Positions 14,064 through 21,477 of a stretch of 25,815 bases of DNA are shown piece by piece. Made by a program: the position numbers and the translations under genes. How positions within the stretch are numbered: position 1 is the first letter of the stretch; every line of letters starts with the position of its first letter. The stretch comes from a virus, in the IMG/VR virus record IMGVR_UViG_3300012928_000035, positions 1-25,815 of that record. One strand, 5' to 3'. The notes under the pieces were generated by a model. It was not told the DNA's origin, made no database searches, and worked only from the letters and a program-made list of their open reading frames with translations.

Positions 14064-14872
14064 TGGCTGGATTTAGAGACATAGAATCTGGTAAAATCTA
14101 CATTGGTGTAGAGGAACCAGCAAAATTAGATCAGGCAGTTGAAACCCTGAATGGCGATAAACCTTACGATGGAACTCTAGTCGCTACTGGACCTTCATTT
14201 TTAGGTGCTCATAAAGGTGGTTTTGCAAAAGCAACTTTGAATGTAGGGACTGCACTTGGAGATTGGAGTCCTGGTGTAAGTGGTAGAGCAGTTCAAGTAG
14301 AAGGTGATGTTGAAGTAATCGGTGAAGAAGCAACAAATGCAGTTTATATTGATGGTGATGTTTTTGTCACAGGTGCTGTTGATTGCTTGAATAAGGGTAG
14401 ACTTGCTTCAAGATTTGGAACTGCTGATTCACTTGGTAAGTCTTTTGATATTAAACACCCCACTAAAGAGGGATATAGACTGAGATATGCATGTATTGAA
14501 GGTCCAGAGGTAGCAATATATCACAGAGGTAGATTAAAAGATTCTAATACGATTGAATTACCAGATTACTGGAAGAATATGGTGTATGAAGATAGTATTT
14601 CAGTGCAGATTACACCTATCGGTAAGCAAGAAGACATTTATGTCAAGTCATTTGATAGTGAGAAAATTGTGTTAGAATCTGATTCAGACATTGATTGTTT
14701 CTATCATGTATATGGTGAGAGAAATGATATAAACCCACTTATTGTAGAGTATGAAGGTGAGACATGGGAAGATTATCCTGACCCCAACCTCAAACTTGAT
14801 CCCTCTGATAAAGATAGAAATATTAAGGATCCTAATTATGATACTGGACAAAATACAAAAACTGTGGTATAG
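14063..14872 (+). CDS. Fibre/baseplate structural protein with IELP-TPIG domain
   Basis: A 269-aa protein. Its N-terminal half contains short beta turns such as VQVEGDVEVIGEEATNAVYI and DGDVFVTGAVDCLN, suggesting a beta-helical shaft. Then comes KSFDIKHPTKEGYRLRYACI with EGPEVAIYHRGR, a signature found in fibre-type proteins of marine T4-like phages, followed by a small domain (about 155-222: IELPDYWKN, SVQITPIG, DIYVKS, CFYHVYGERND). The C-terminal tail is polar and Asp-rich. The small domain is duplicated as the next gene. It is the last gene joined by a TAATG overlap to the hub operon. I judge it a virion protein near the baseplate, exact part unknown. Confidence 0.6.
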   Translation: MAGFRDIESGKIYIGVEEPAKLDQAVETLNGDKPYDGTLVATGPSFLGAHKGGFAKATLNVGTALGDWSPGVSGRAVQVEGDVEVIGEEATNAVYIDGDVFVTGAVDCLNKGRLASRFGTADSLGKSFDIKHPTKEGYRLRYACIEGPEVAIYHRGRLKDSNTIELPDYWKNMVYEDSISVQITPIGKQEDIYVKSFDSEKIVLESDSDIDCFYHVYGERNDINPLIVEYEGETWEDYPDPNLKLDPSDKDRNIKDPNYDTGQNTKTVV

Positions 14873-14887
14873 TAAAAATAAAAAATC

Positions 14888-15145
14888 ATGGAAACACGTG
14901 GTATAGTAAGTGTTGATGGTATTATTGAGTTACCAGAAACTTGGATAGGAAATATTGAACCTGAGACTATTCATGTTCAACTTACTCCTATTGGAGTATA
15001 TCAAGAATTATTTGTCAGCAGCATACAGTATGGTGCAAAAGTTATTATTCGCAATAATGCTGGTGGATCTATCAAAGCATTTTATGAAGTGACTGCCGAC
15101 AGTAAAGATCTACCAGTTGTGGACGACGTTACTTGCGATATCTGA
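14888..15145 (+). CDS. Free-standing copy of the IELP-TPIG domain
   Basis: An 85-aa protein that aligns through nearly its whole length with residues about 155-222 of the preceding protein: RG at the start, then IELPETW, VQLTPIG, ELFVSS and FYEV in the same order and spacing. It appears to be a duplicated single domain, probably beta-rich. There are 15 nt between the genes, A-rich and without a clear ribosome site. Function unknown; it could cap or mimic the larger protein's domain in the virion. Confidence 0.7.
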   Translation: METRGIVSVDGIIELPETWIGNIEPETIHVQLTPIGVYQELFVSSIQYGAKVIIRNNAGGSIKAFYEVTADSKDLPVVDDVTCDI

Positions 15146-15161
15146 ATACATATGCTATAAT
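15133..15161 (+). promoter_or_regulatory. Sigma70-type extended -10 promoter
   Basis: TTGCGA (15133-15138, 4 of 6 to the -35 consensus), 17-bp spacer, TATAAT (15156-15161, perfect) preceded by TG at 15153-15154. It overlaps the end of the preceding gene and would start transcription about 15 nt before the ATG at 15182. It differs from the TATAAATA late elements and suggests early expression of the two small genes that follow. Confidence 0.62.
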
Positions 15162-15181
15162 GGGATGAATTACAAAACATC

Positions 15182-15382
15182 ATGGCACAACAAAAACTAG
15201 AGTTTGAAGAGTTTGTAGATGAGGTTAGAGTCAACCTTGCTGCAAGAAAATTTGAGATTTTTGGTTCTCATGGTAATTATCAATGTGTTCAGTGTGACAC
15301 AACTGATGAGTTTATGTCAGTATTACAAGTTGTAAGAAGTGCTGATGGAATAGATGAGGAACTAGATATATTATACGTATGA
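15182..15382 (+). CDS. Small protein of unknown function
   Basis: A 66-aa acidic protein that I do not recognise. It has a CVQC pair in the middle (NYQCVQCDTTDEF) and an acidic C-terminus (DGIDEELDILYV). No signal or membrane segment is seen. It follows the sigma70-type promoter and overlaps the next gene by four bases (ATGA), so the two are probably made together. Confidence 0.7.
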   Translation: MAQQKLEFEEFVDEVRVNLAARKFEIFGSHGNYQCVQCDTTDEFMSVLQVVRSADGIDEELDILYV

Positions 15383-15720
15383 CATACATGCCTAAATTTC
15401 CACTATCGGATATAAAATTTCATGAAATTCCAGTTTTAGGAAGTTTTTACACTAAGAAAGAGGTAGATGCTCTTATTGCTGACGCTCTTGCTAAAGCAAA
15501 AGCTATTGATGAGGAGTCAATGCGTAAGCATAATAGAGACGCAACTGTGATTAGTATGATACTTGGATTTACCTGTTTAGCATTATTTGTAGATGGATTA
15601 CTTCGCATACTTGGCATCGTTCCACCATTCGCAGGTCTTGATGTTAATATTATCGATGAGATTGTGGAGAAAGTTGAAACAGATATCTATCCATTAGTCC
15701 AGAAGATACCACGAATCTGA
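15379..15720 (+). CDS. Small single-pass membrane protein, unknown function
   Basis: A 113-aa protein with a charged helical region (about 26-55, KKEVDALIADALAKAKAIDE) followed by one hydrophobic segment (about 57-82, VISMILGFTCLALFVDGLL then RILGIV) and a C-terminal acidic helix. One membrane span between two soluble helices is likely. A holin-type role is conceivable from the membrane segment alone, but nothing specific supports it. Starts in the ATGA overlap with the preceding gene; the late promoter for the fibre gene follows. Confidence 0.68.
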   Translation: MTYMPKFPLSDIKFHEIPVLGSFYTKKEVDALIADALAKAKAIDEESMRKHNRDATVISMILGFTCLALFVDGLLRILGIVPPFAGLDVNIIDEIVEKVETDIYPLVQKIPRI

Positions 15721-15725
15721 CAGGG

Positions 15726-15733
15726 TATAAATA
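15726..15733 (+). promoter_or_regulatory. T4-type late promoter (TATAAATA) before the 1893-aa fibre gene
   Basis: Exact TATAAATA, in the 45-nt gap after the membrane-protein gene. An AGGA about ten bases before the ATG could be the ribosome site. Confidence 0.78.
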
Positions 15734-15765
15734 AGTTGAAGAGATGGTGTCAGGATTAATAAGTA

Positions 15766-18700
15766 ATGCCACTAAGCAGACTTGAAAATTTTCTAAAAAA
15801 TGTTCAGGGTAACGTTATATACGTGAACCCTGAGGAACTTGATGCAACGGATGATATCAGCAATACTGGTAATTCTAGAACTCGTCCGTTCAAAACTATA
15901 CAAAGAGCACTCATAGAGTCTGCGAGATTCTCATATCAATTAGGGAAAGATAACGATAAGTTTGACAAGACAACTATACTAGTATCGCCTGGTGTACACT
16001 ATATTGATAATAGACCAGGTTACCAAATTGACAGCGATGGAAATATAACTGATGTTAATGGAACTTCTCAAAGTATAACTGAATTTGGTATTGGTACTAA
16101 TTTTGATGTACAGAATGTAGATAACGTATTATATCATTACAACTCTATTCATGGTGGTGTAATCTTACCAAGAGGTACATCCATTGTTGGTCAAGATATA
16201 AGAAAAACTAAAATAAGACCAAAATATATTCCAGATCCCCTCAATGACAGTATACCAAGTTCTGCTATCTTTAGAGTAACAGGAGCTTGCTTTTTTTATG
16301 GATTTAGTATTTTTGATGGAGAGGGTTCTGATAGAACATTCAAAGATTTTACTGAAAATGTTTACGCACCTAATTTCTCACACCATAAACTAACCTGCTT
16401 TGAATATGCTGATGGTAACAACACTGTAGCAGGTAAGGGTAATACCGACCTTGACATGTATTATGCTAAACTAACTTTAGCATATGGTACGAACAGTGGT
16501 AGAGCACTTCCATCATATCCTACTAACGACGACTTTGAGAAACTCATAGATGAGAACAGGATAGTTGGTGCTATATCAGAATTAGGTGATGTTGAGATTG
16601 ATGACATATACTCAGGAATAGACCCATCATCTTCTACACCAACATCTATTGTTACAGTAAAAACTAAAACTACACATAGACTTGCGGTAGGAACACCTAT
16701 TTTAGTATTTGGTGTAAACAATTCTGAATATGATGGCAGTCATGTTGTATCACAAGTGGTTAATGATACTCAGTTCAGCTACACTGTTGCAAACACACCG
16801 ACAAGCACAGCGACTCCAAGTCTTAGTGGACTTACTCCTGTAGTAACAATAGAGAGTGACACCGTAACATCATCTTCACCTTACATATTCAACTGCTCTA
16901 TCCGATCAGTCTTTGGATTATGTGGTCTGCATTGTGATGGAGACAAGGCAACTGGTTTCAAATCCATGTTGGTTGCTCAGTTTACTGGAATATCTTTACA
17001 GAAAGACGACAACGCATTTGTAAAATACAACACTACATCTGGTGCTTGGGAGGATCAAGCAACATTAGGAACTACAACAACACTACACACTGACAGTTTA
17101 GCAAGATATAAACCAAAATTTGAATCCTACCATATAAAAGCATCTAACAATTCTGTGATGCAATTGGTGTCTGTCTTTGCCATTGGGTATGGTCAGCATT
17201 TCAAGGCAGTTGCTGGTGGTGATATGTCAATCACCAACTCTAATTCCAACTTTGGTTCTAAAGCATTGGAATCTGATGGATTTAGAAAAGAGGCATTTAT
17301 TAAGGATGATAAGGCGTTCATAACCAGTATCGTACCACCTAAGAAGAATTTTAGTAATATTGATGATATAAATTGGCAATCTATAGATGTAGAAAAAACT
17401 GTTGGAATATCTACGGATACTAAACTATTCATATTTGGAAATGCACAAAAGGATAAAGTTCCAAATAAAACTGCTAGTGGATTTACTATTGGTAATAAGA
17501 TAAACGATAAGTTATTCTGCACGATAGAAAATACAACTTTTGGTGCTGACATATTGATGCCTGGACCAGGTAGTAACACTGATTTATATGCGTCTGGTAA
17601 AAAAGAAGTATTTGTTGGTAGTAACACTGGTATCAATTCTATTACTAGTAATATCTTTACCTTAGAAGAATCTCATAACTTTTTACCAGGTGAAAATGTA
17701 AAAGTATTCTCTCAGACAGGAGATTTACCAGATGGTATAGAATACAATAGAGATTATTTTGTGATAAGTTCTGGTCTAAATGCAGATCAAATTAAACTTG
17801 CTACGACATTTAACAATGCAATAGCAGGTAGTAGTCTTAGTGGAATAAACAATCTTGGTGGTAAGTTACGAATAGTTTCTACCGTAGAATCTAAAAATCC
17901 TGGTCAACCTGGTCATCCAATGCAGTATGAGGATGGCACTGGTTGGTACATTACCGTTGGTGCTGGCAACTCACTTAGATCTGCGATAGTAACTAATCAG
18001 TCCAAGATTACACCTAGAACTGTCAATACATTTGTTCAAAGAAGTTCCGATGGTAGAAAAGATTTAGAAAAAATTTACAGAGTAAGATACGTAGTCCCTG
18101 ATGATTCATCACTAGCATCACCGCCTACTAATGGATTCTCTATTACTGAGTCTGGATCATTCCCTGATGATGTAAGTTATAAAAATGATTCCACAGTCAT
18201 TTCATCTACAACTAATCTTAGAATTGACAGTGTGATTGTGGATGCTAGTTGGAGTTCTGGTTCTAATGCTGGTATTATAACATCACAATTCCCACATAGA
18301 CTATCTGTAGGACAAGGTGTCGAGATAAGAAGACTTAGAAGTACAAACAATACTGATGGCACTGCAAATAGTGGATACAATGGATTGTTTGATGTTTTAG
18401 CGATAGATGATGCTAGAACATTTAGAATTGGTATAAACACAAATCCAGGTGGTATATCAACTATCACTACAAATGTTCCATACACACTACATGATCAATC
18501 AATAGTTGGTTCAGGTAGAACCTTTGCTCCATTTTTCAATAAACGTGATTTTGGAAGAGCGTATCAAATATACACAAATGAAGAGATACAAGAGTATAAG
18601 AGAAATTTACAGGATGGTGTTTATGATGTAACTTTACTTTCATATCTTGCACAACCCTCAATATCTCCATTCTCAACTGCTTCTAATTTCTTCCCACAGA

Positions 18701-21447
18701 ATGTAAATGATTTACGTCCTAAAGTAAGTGTAGATAATCCTGTTGTTGATCCACCAGCTTCAGTATCATATGCTAGGAGAGATGATATTGGTATTGTACA
18801 AACGAATGATCCTGCAAATAGTATCTCTAGAGAAGGAATTGATTCTTTCCTAGAAAAAACTAATCTTGGTATCGGTGTAACAGGTGCGAGTGTTTCTGGT
18901 TCTACTCTTAGATTAGATGGTGCAGTAGAACATGGGTTCAATGCAATTCTAACTGTAACTGACCTCAATGGTGGTACTAACTATACTCCATCTACTTCTT
19001 GGTTCAATGTAGATTTGATCGGGGGGACAGGTAAAGGTGCTACTGCTGATGTCACTGTTAATTCAAGTGGTGTCATAACCAGTATTGACATAAACAATCA
19101 CGGATCAGGGTACAGTGTCAACGATGTTGTTACTGTTAGGGGAGTTCCTTTCGCTTCCTCTGGATCAGATGCAACTGTTAGAATAGATGCAATCAATAAT
19201 AATATTGGTGATGCTATTCAAGTTGTTGGTGTGGGTAGTGATGGATATAATGGTATTTACAGAATAACTGGAGTAGATGAAGCTCAAAGAGTTTCTTACA
19301 CAGGCACTGCGGATGATAGCAGTAGTGGTGGATTTATATACCATGTGGGTGTTACCACTGCTATCAATAATATAGAATATGATATAACAAGCGGTATTGC
19401 TACTGTCACACTACACTCTGATATTGGTTTGAGAAGAGGTGATCAGATTGTTATCAATAATGCAAATACAGAATTCAATGGCACATTCTTCATTACAGAT
19501 AGAATTGGTTATGGTTCTTCAGTAAATGTAAGTATGGGTGCTCTAGGTAGCACTCCCACATTTAGCGGTGCTACTGCTTATGCACATGGTGCTGGTATAT
19601 CAGCAAGAGGTAATAATCAAACTATTCCAATATACGGTGGAGTTACCACACCACTAACGACAGGTCTTACTACAACAACATCATCTATATCGGTGCTTGA
19701 GAAGAGTTTACTTCGTAGAGGAGACTATCTTCAGATAGAAGATGAGATTGTAAGAATATCTAATAAAGATTGTGACTCAATCATAAGGGGTGTATTGGGA
19801 ACCAATGCAACAAATCATGACAAGAATGTTGCGGTACAAAGAATTAAAATATTACCTGTAGAGTCAAGAAGATATTCTACTATACGTGCATCTGGACATA
19901 CATTTGAATATGTTGGGTTCGGACCAGGTAATTATTCTACTGCAATGCCATCGGCACAAGATAGAATACTTTCGGACGAGCAACAATTAGTTGCACAATC
20001 AGTTCAAACAAGGGGTGGATTGGTAGTCTTTACAGGTATGAATGATAAGGGTGAGTTTTATGTTGGACGTAATAGGACAGACGCTGTTACTGGTGAGAGT
20101 AATAGCACAATAGATGAGTTTGATACCGCACCAACAGGATCATCTTTACCTAAGTCTCTTTTACTCAACTCCGTAACTTCGGATGATTTAGCAGTAAATG
20201 AAAACCTTTATAGTAATGGTAATACTGATGTAGTTGATCTAAAACTTAGAGGTAACAGAGCAGGAACACAAGGTGTTGTATTCCTTGGTGTTCAATCATC
20301 AGAACCCACTCAAACACAAGCACAAGACAATATATTATTCGCAACAAACCACACGCCTGGTGGTTACATTGGATGGGTTAGAACATCTGGGGTTGGAACT
20401 AATAGGTGGCAACAGTTCGGACCTATCTCTACAGAGAGTGGTGTAGAGGCATATGCATTTGAAAAATTAGCAGTGGGTCAATCCTCTGTTGATTCAGGTG
20501 AGGTTCTTAGTGTAACTGGAAATGCAAGTGTTGACAGTATAAAGGTTGACGACCTCACATCTGGTCGTTTAGTTCTTGTTGGCACTAGTGGTGAGTTACA
20601 GGATAGTTCAAGTTTCACATGGTCTGGTTCAACCCTAACAATACACACTGCAGCAGTTACCAACAACATAACTGTTGGTGGTGCAAGTTCAGTTACAGGT
20701 GACTCTTATACTGGAGGTTCACTCACTGTAGATGGTGGAGTAAAAGCTGCAGGTGTGTGTACTGCTACATCTTTTGCTGGTAATGGTATCATACCTATAG
20801 GTGGTATCATTATGTGGTCAGGAACTGATGGTAATGTTCCATCAAACTGGCAGTTATGTGATGGAACTAATGGTACACCAAATCTTATTGATAGGTTTAT
20901 AGTTGGTCGTGGTAGTGCTTACTCAGCAGGAGAGACTGGAGGTCAGACTGATCAAATAGTTGTCTCTCACGAGCATACAGTTAGTACATTCATTAGTGAT
21001 TCAGGTCACTCACATACTAATACACTTAGTGGTGGAACTCACTCTCACGCAAACACACTCGGAGGTGGAGATCACTCACACAGTGTAACAAGTTCTGCAC
21101 ACAACCATGAGATGAGTCACACTCATGCTTATAGTGCATCTGATGGTAATGAGAGTGTTACTACTTCTGGTGGTGCATCTAACGTTGGTAATGATGTTCA
21201 ATCAGGAACAACAACAGGGTTGAGCACATCATTTACTGATGATGCAACAGTCAGTTCTTTTGCTAACACAAATAATGCTGCTGTTACTATAACAAATGCT
21301 TCTGCAGACGCTGGCGTAAGTATAACAAACGTTACTGCTACAACAGGAATTGGGGTCACAGCTTCCACGGATACTCAAGGCTCAACTGGCACTAATAAGA
21401 ACTTACCACCATTTTATGCAATTGCCTATATTATGCGTATCAGTTGA
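15766..21447 (+). CDS. Giant fibre/baseplate protein with beta-helix start and tail-collar C-terminus
   Basis: An 1893-aa virion protein. The N-terminal part (about 1-480) has a pectate-lyase-like beta-helix signature: GNSRTRPFKTIQRALIESAR, TTILVSPGVHYID, LPRGTSIVGQDI, CSIRSVFGLCGLHCDGDKA. The middle carries at least five copies of a beta module (H-x-L-x-x-G ... YNG ... ) near residues 304, 637, 844, 1056/1149 and 1219, plus a GSGY module (about 1066-1145). A distinct segment LLRRGDYLQIEDEIVRIS leads to IIRGVLGTNA. The C-terminus (about 1676-1893) is a phage tail-collar domain: IPIGGIIMWSG, NWQLCDGTNGTPNLIDRFIVG, and the typical ending PPFYAIAYIMRIS. It contains six H-x-H motifs (1735-1787), as in the metal-binding head of T4 gp12. 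Likely a receptor-binding or baseplate-rim protein; no single T4 homologue. Confidence 0.78.
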   Translation: MPLSRLENFLKNVQGNVIYVNPEELDATDDISNTGNSRTRPFKTIQRALIESARFSYQLGKDNDKFDKTTILVSPGVHYIDNRPGYQIDSDGNITDVNGTSQSITEFGIGTNFDVQNVDNVLYHYNSIHGGVILPRGTSIVGQDIRKTKIRPKYIPDPLNDSIPSSAIFRVTGACFFYGFSIFDGEGSDRTFKDFTENVYAPNFSHHKLTCFEYADGNNTVAGKGNTDLDMYYAKLTLAYGTNSGRALPSYPTNDDFEKLIDENRIVGAISELGDVEIDDIYSGIDPSSSTPTSIVTVKTKTTHRLAVGTPILVFGVNNSEYDGSHVVSQVVNDTQFSYTVANTPTSTATPSLSGLTPVVTIESDTVTSSSPYIFNCSIRSVFGLCGLHCDGDKATGFKSMLVAQFTGISLQKDDNAFVKYNTTSGAWEDQATLGTTTTLHTDSLARYKPKFESYHIKASNNSVMQLVSVFAIGYGQHFKAVAGGDMSITNSNSNFGSKALESDGFRKEAFIKDDKAFITSIVPPKKNFSNIDDINWQSIDVEKTVGISTDTKLFIFGNAQKDKVPNKTASGFTIGNKINDKLFCTIENTTFGADILMPGPGSNTDLYASGKKEVFVGSNTGINSITSNIFTLEESHNFLPGENVKVFSQTGDLPDGIEYNRDYFVISSGLNADQIKLATTFNNAIAGSSLSGINNLGGKLRIVSTVESKNPGQPGHPMQYEDGTGWYITVGAGNSLRSAIVTNQSKITPRTVNTFVQRSSDGRKDLEKIYRVRYVVPDDSSLASPPTNGFSITESGSFPDDVSYKNDSTVISSTTNLRIDSVIVDASWSSGSNAGIITSQFPHRLSVGQGVEIRRLRSTNNTDGTANSGYNGLFDVLAIDDARTFRIGINTNPGGISTITTNVPYTLHDQSIVGSGRTFAPFFNKRDFGRAYQIYTNEEIQEYKRNLQDGVYDVTLLSYLAQPSISPFSTASNFFPQNVNDLRPKVSVDNPVVDPPASVSYARRDDIGIVQTNDPANSISREGIDSFLEKTNLGIGVTGASVSGSTLRLDGAVEHGFNAILTVTDLNGGTNYTPSTSWFNVDLIGGTGKGATADVTVNSSGVITSIDINNHGSGYSVNDVVTVRGVPFASSGSDATVRIDAINNNIGDAIQVVGVGSDGYNGIYRITGVDEAQRVSYTGTADDSSSGGFIYHVGVTTAINNIEYDITSGIATVTLHSDIGLRRGDQIVINNANTEFNGTFFITDRIGYGSSVNVSMGALGSTPTFSGATAYAHGAGISARGNNQTIPIYGGVTTPLTTGLTTTTSSISVLEKSLLRRGDYLQIEDEIVRISNKDCDSIIRGVLGTNATNHDKNVAVQRIKILPVESRRYSTIRASGHTFEYVGFGPGNYSTAMPSAQDRILSDEQQLVAQSVQTRGGLVVFTGMNDKGEFYVGRNRTDAVTGESNSTIDEFDTAPTGSSLPKSLLLNSVTSDDLAVNENLYSNGNTDVVDLKLRGNRAGTQGVVFLGVQSSEPTQTQAQDNILFATNHTPGGYIGWVRTSGVGTNRWQQFGPISTESGVEAYAFEKLAVGQSSVDSGEVLSVTGNASVDSIKVDDLTSGRLVLVGTSGELQDSSSFTWSGSTLTIHTAAVTNNITVGGASSVTGDSYTGGSLTVDGGVKAAGVCTATSFAGNGIIPIGGIIMWSGTDGNVPSNWQLCDGTNGTPNLIDRFIVGRGSAYSAGETGGQTDQIVVSHEHTVSTFISDSGHSHTNTLSGGTHSHANTLGGGDHSHSVTSSAHNHEMSHTHAYSASDGNESVTTSGGASNVGNDVQSGTTTGLSTSFTDDATVSSFANTNNAAVTITNASADAGVSITNVTATTGIGVTASTDTQGSTGTNKNLPPFYAIAYIMRIS
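20965..21129 (+). repeat. H-x-H array region in the collar domain
   Basis: Codes for HEH, HSH, HSH, HSH, HNH and HTH at residues 1735, 1748, 1759, 1770, 1779 and 1785, separated by Ser/Thr/Gly-rich spacers. In T4 gp12 similar H-x-H motifs chelate a metal along the trimer axis. Confidence 0.75.
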
Positions 21448-21453
21448 TAAATA
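21446..21453 (+). promoter_or_regulatory. T4-type late promoter (GATAAATA), one mismatch
   Basis: Seven of eight bases match TATAAATA. It overlaps the TGA stop (21445-21447) of the giant gene. A GGAG at 21464-21467 lies ten bases before the next ATG, a good ribosome site. Confidence 0.6.
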
Positions 21454-21477
21454 CACATACGACGGAGTAGTTAGTAG

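Noticed and set aside
17193-17636. Minus-strand open frame of 147 codons inside the giant fibre gene
   Set aside because: Antisense shadow with no ribosome site or domain pattern.
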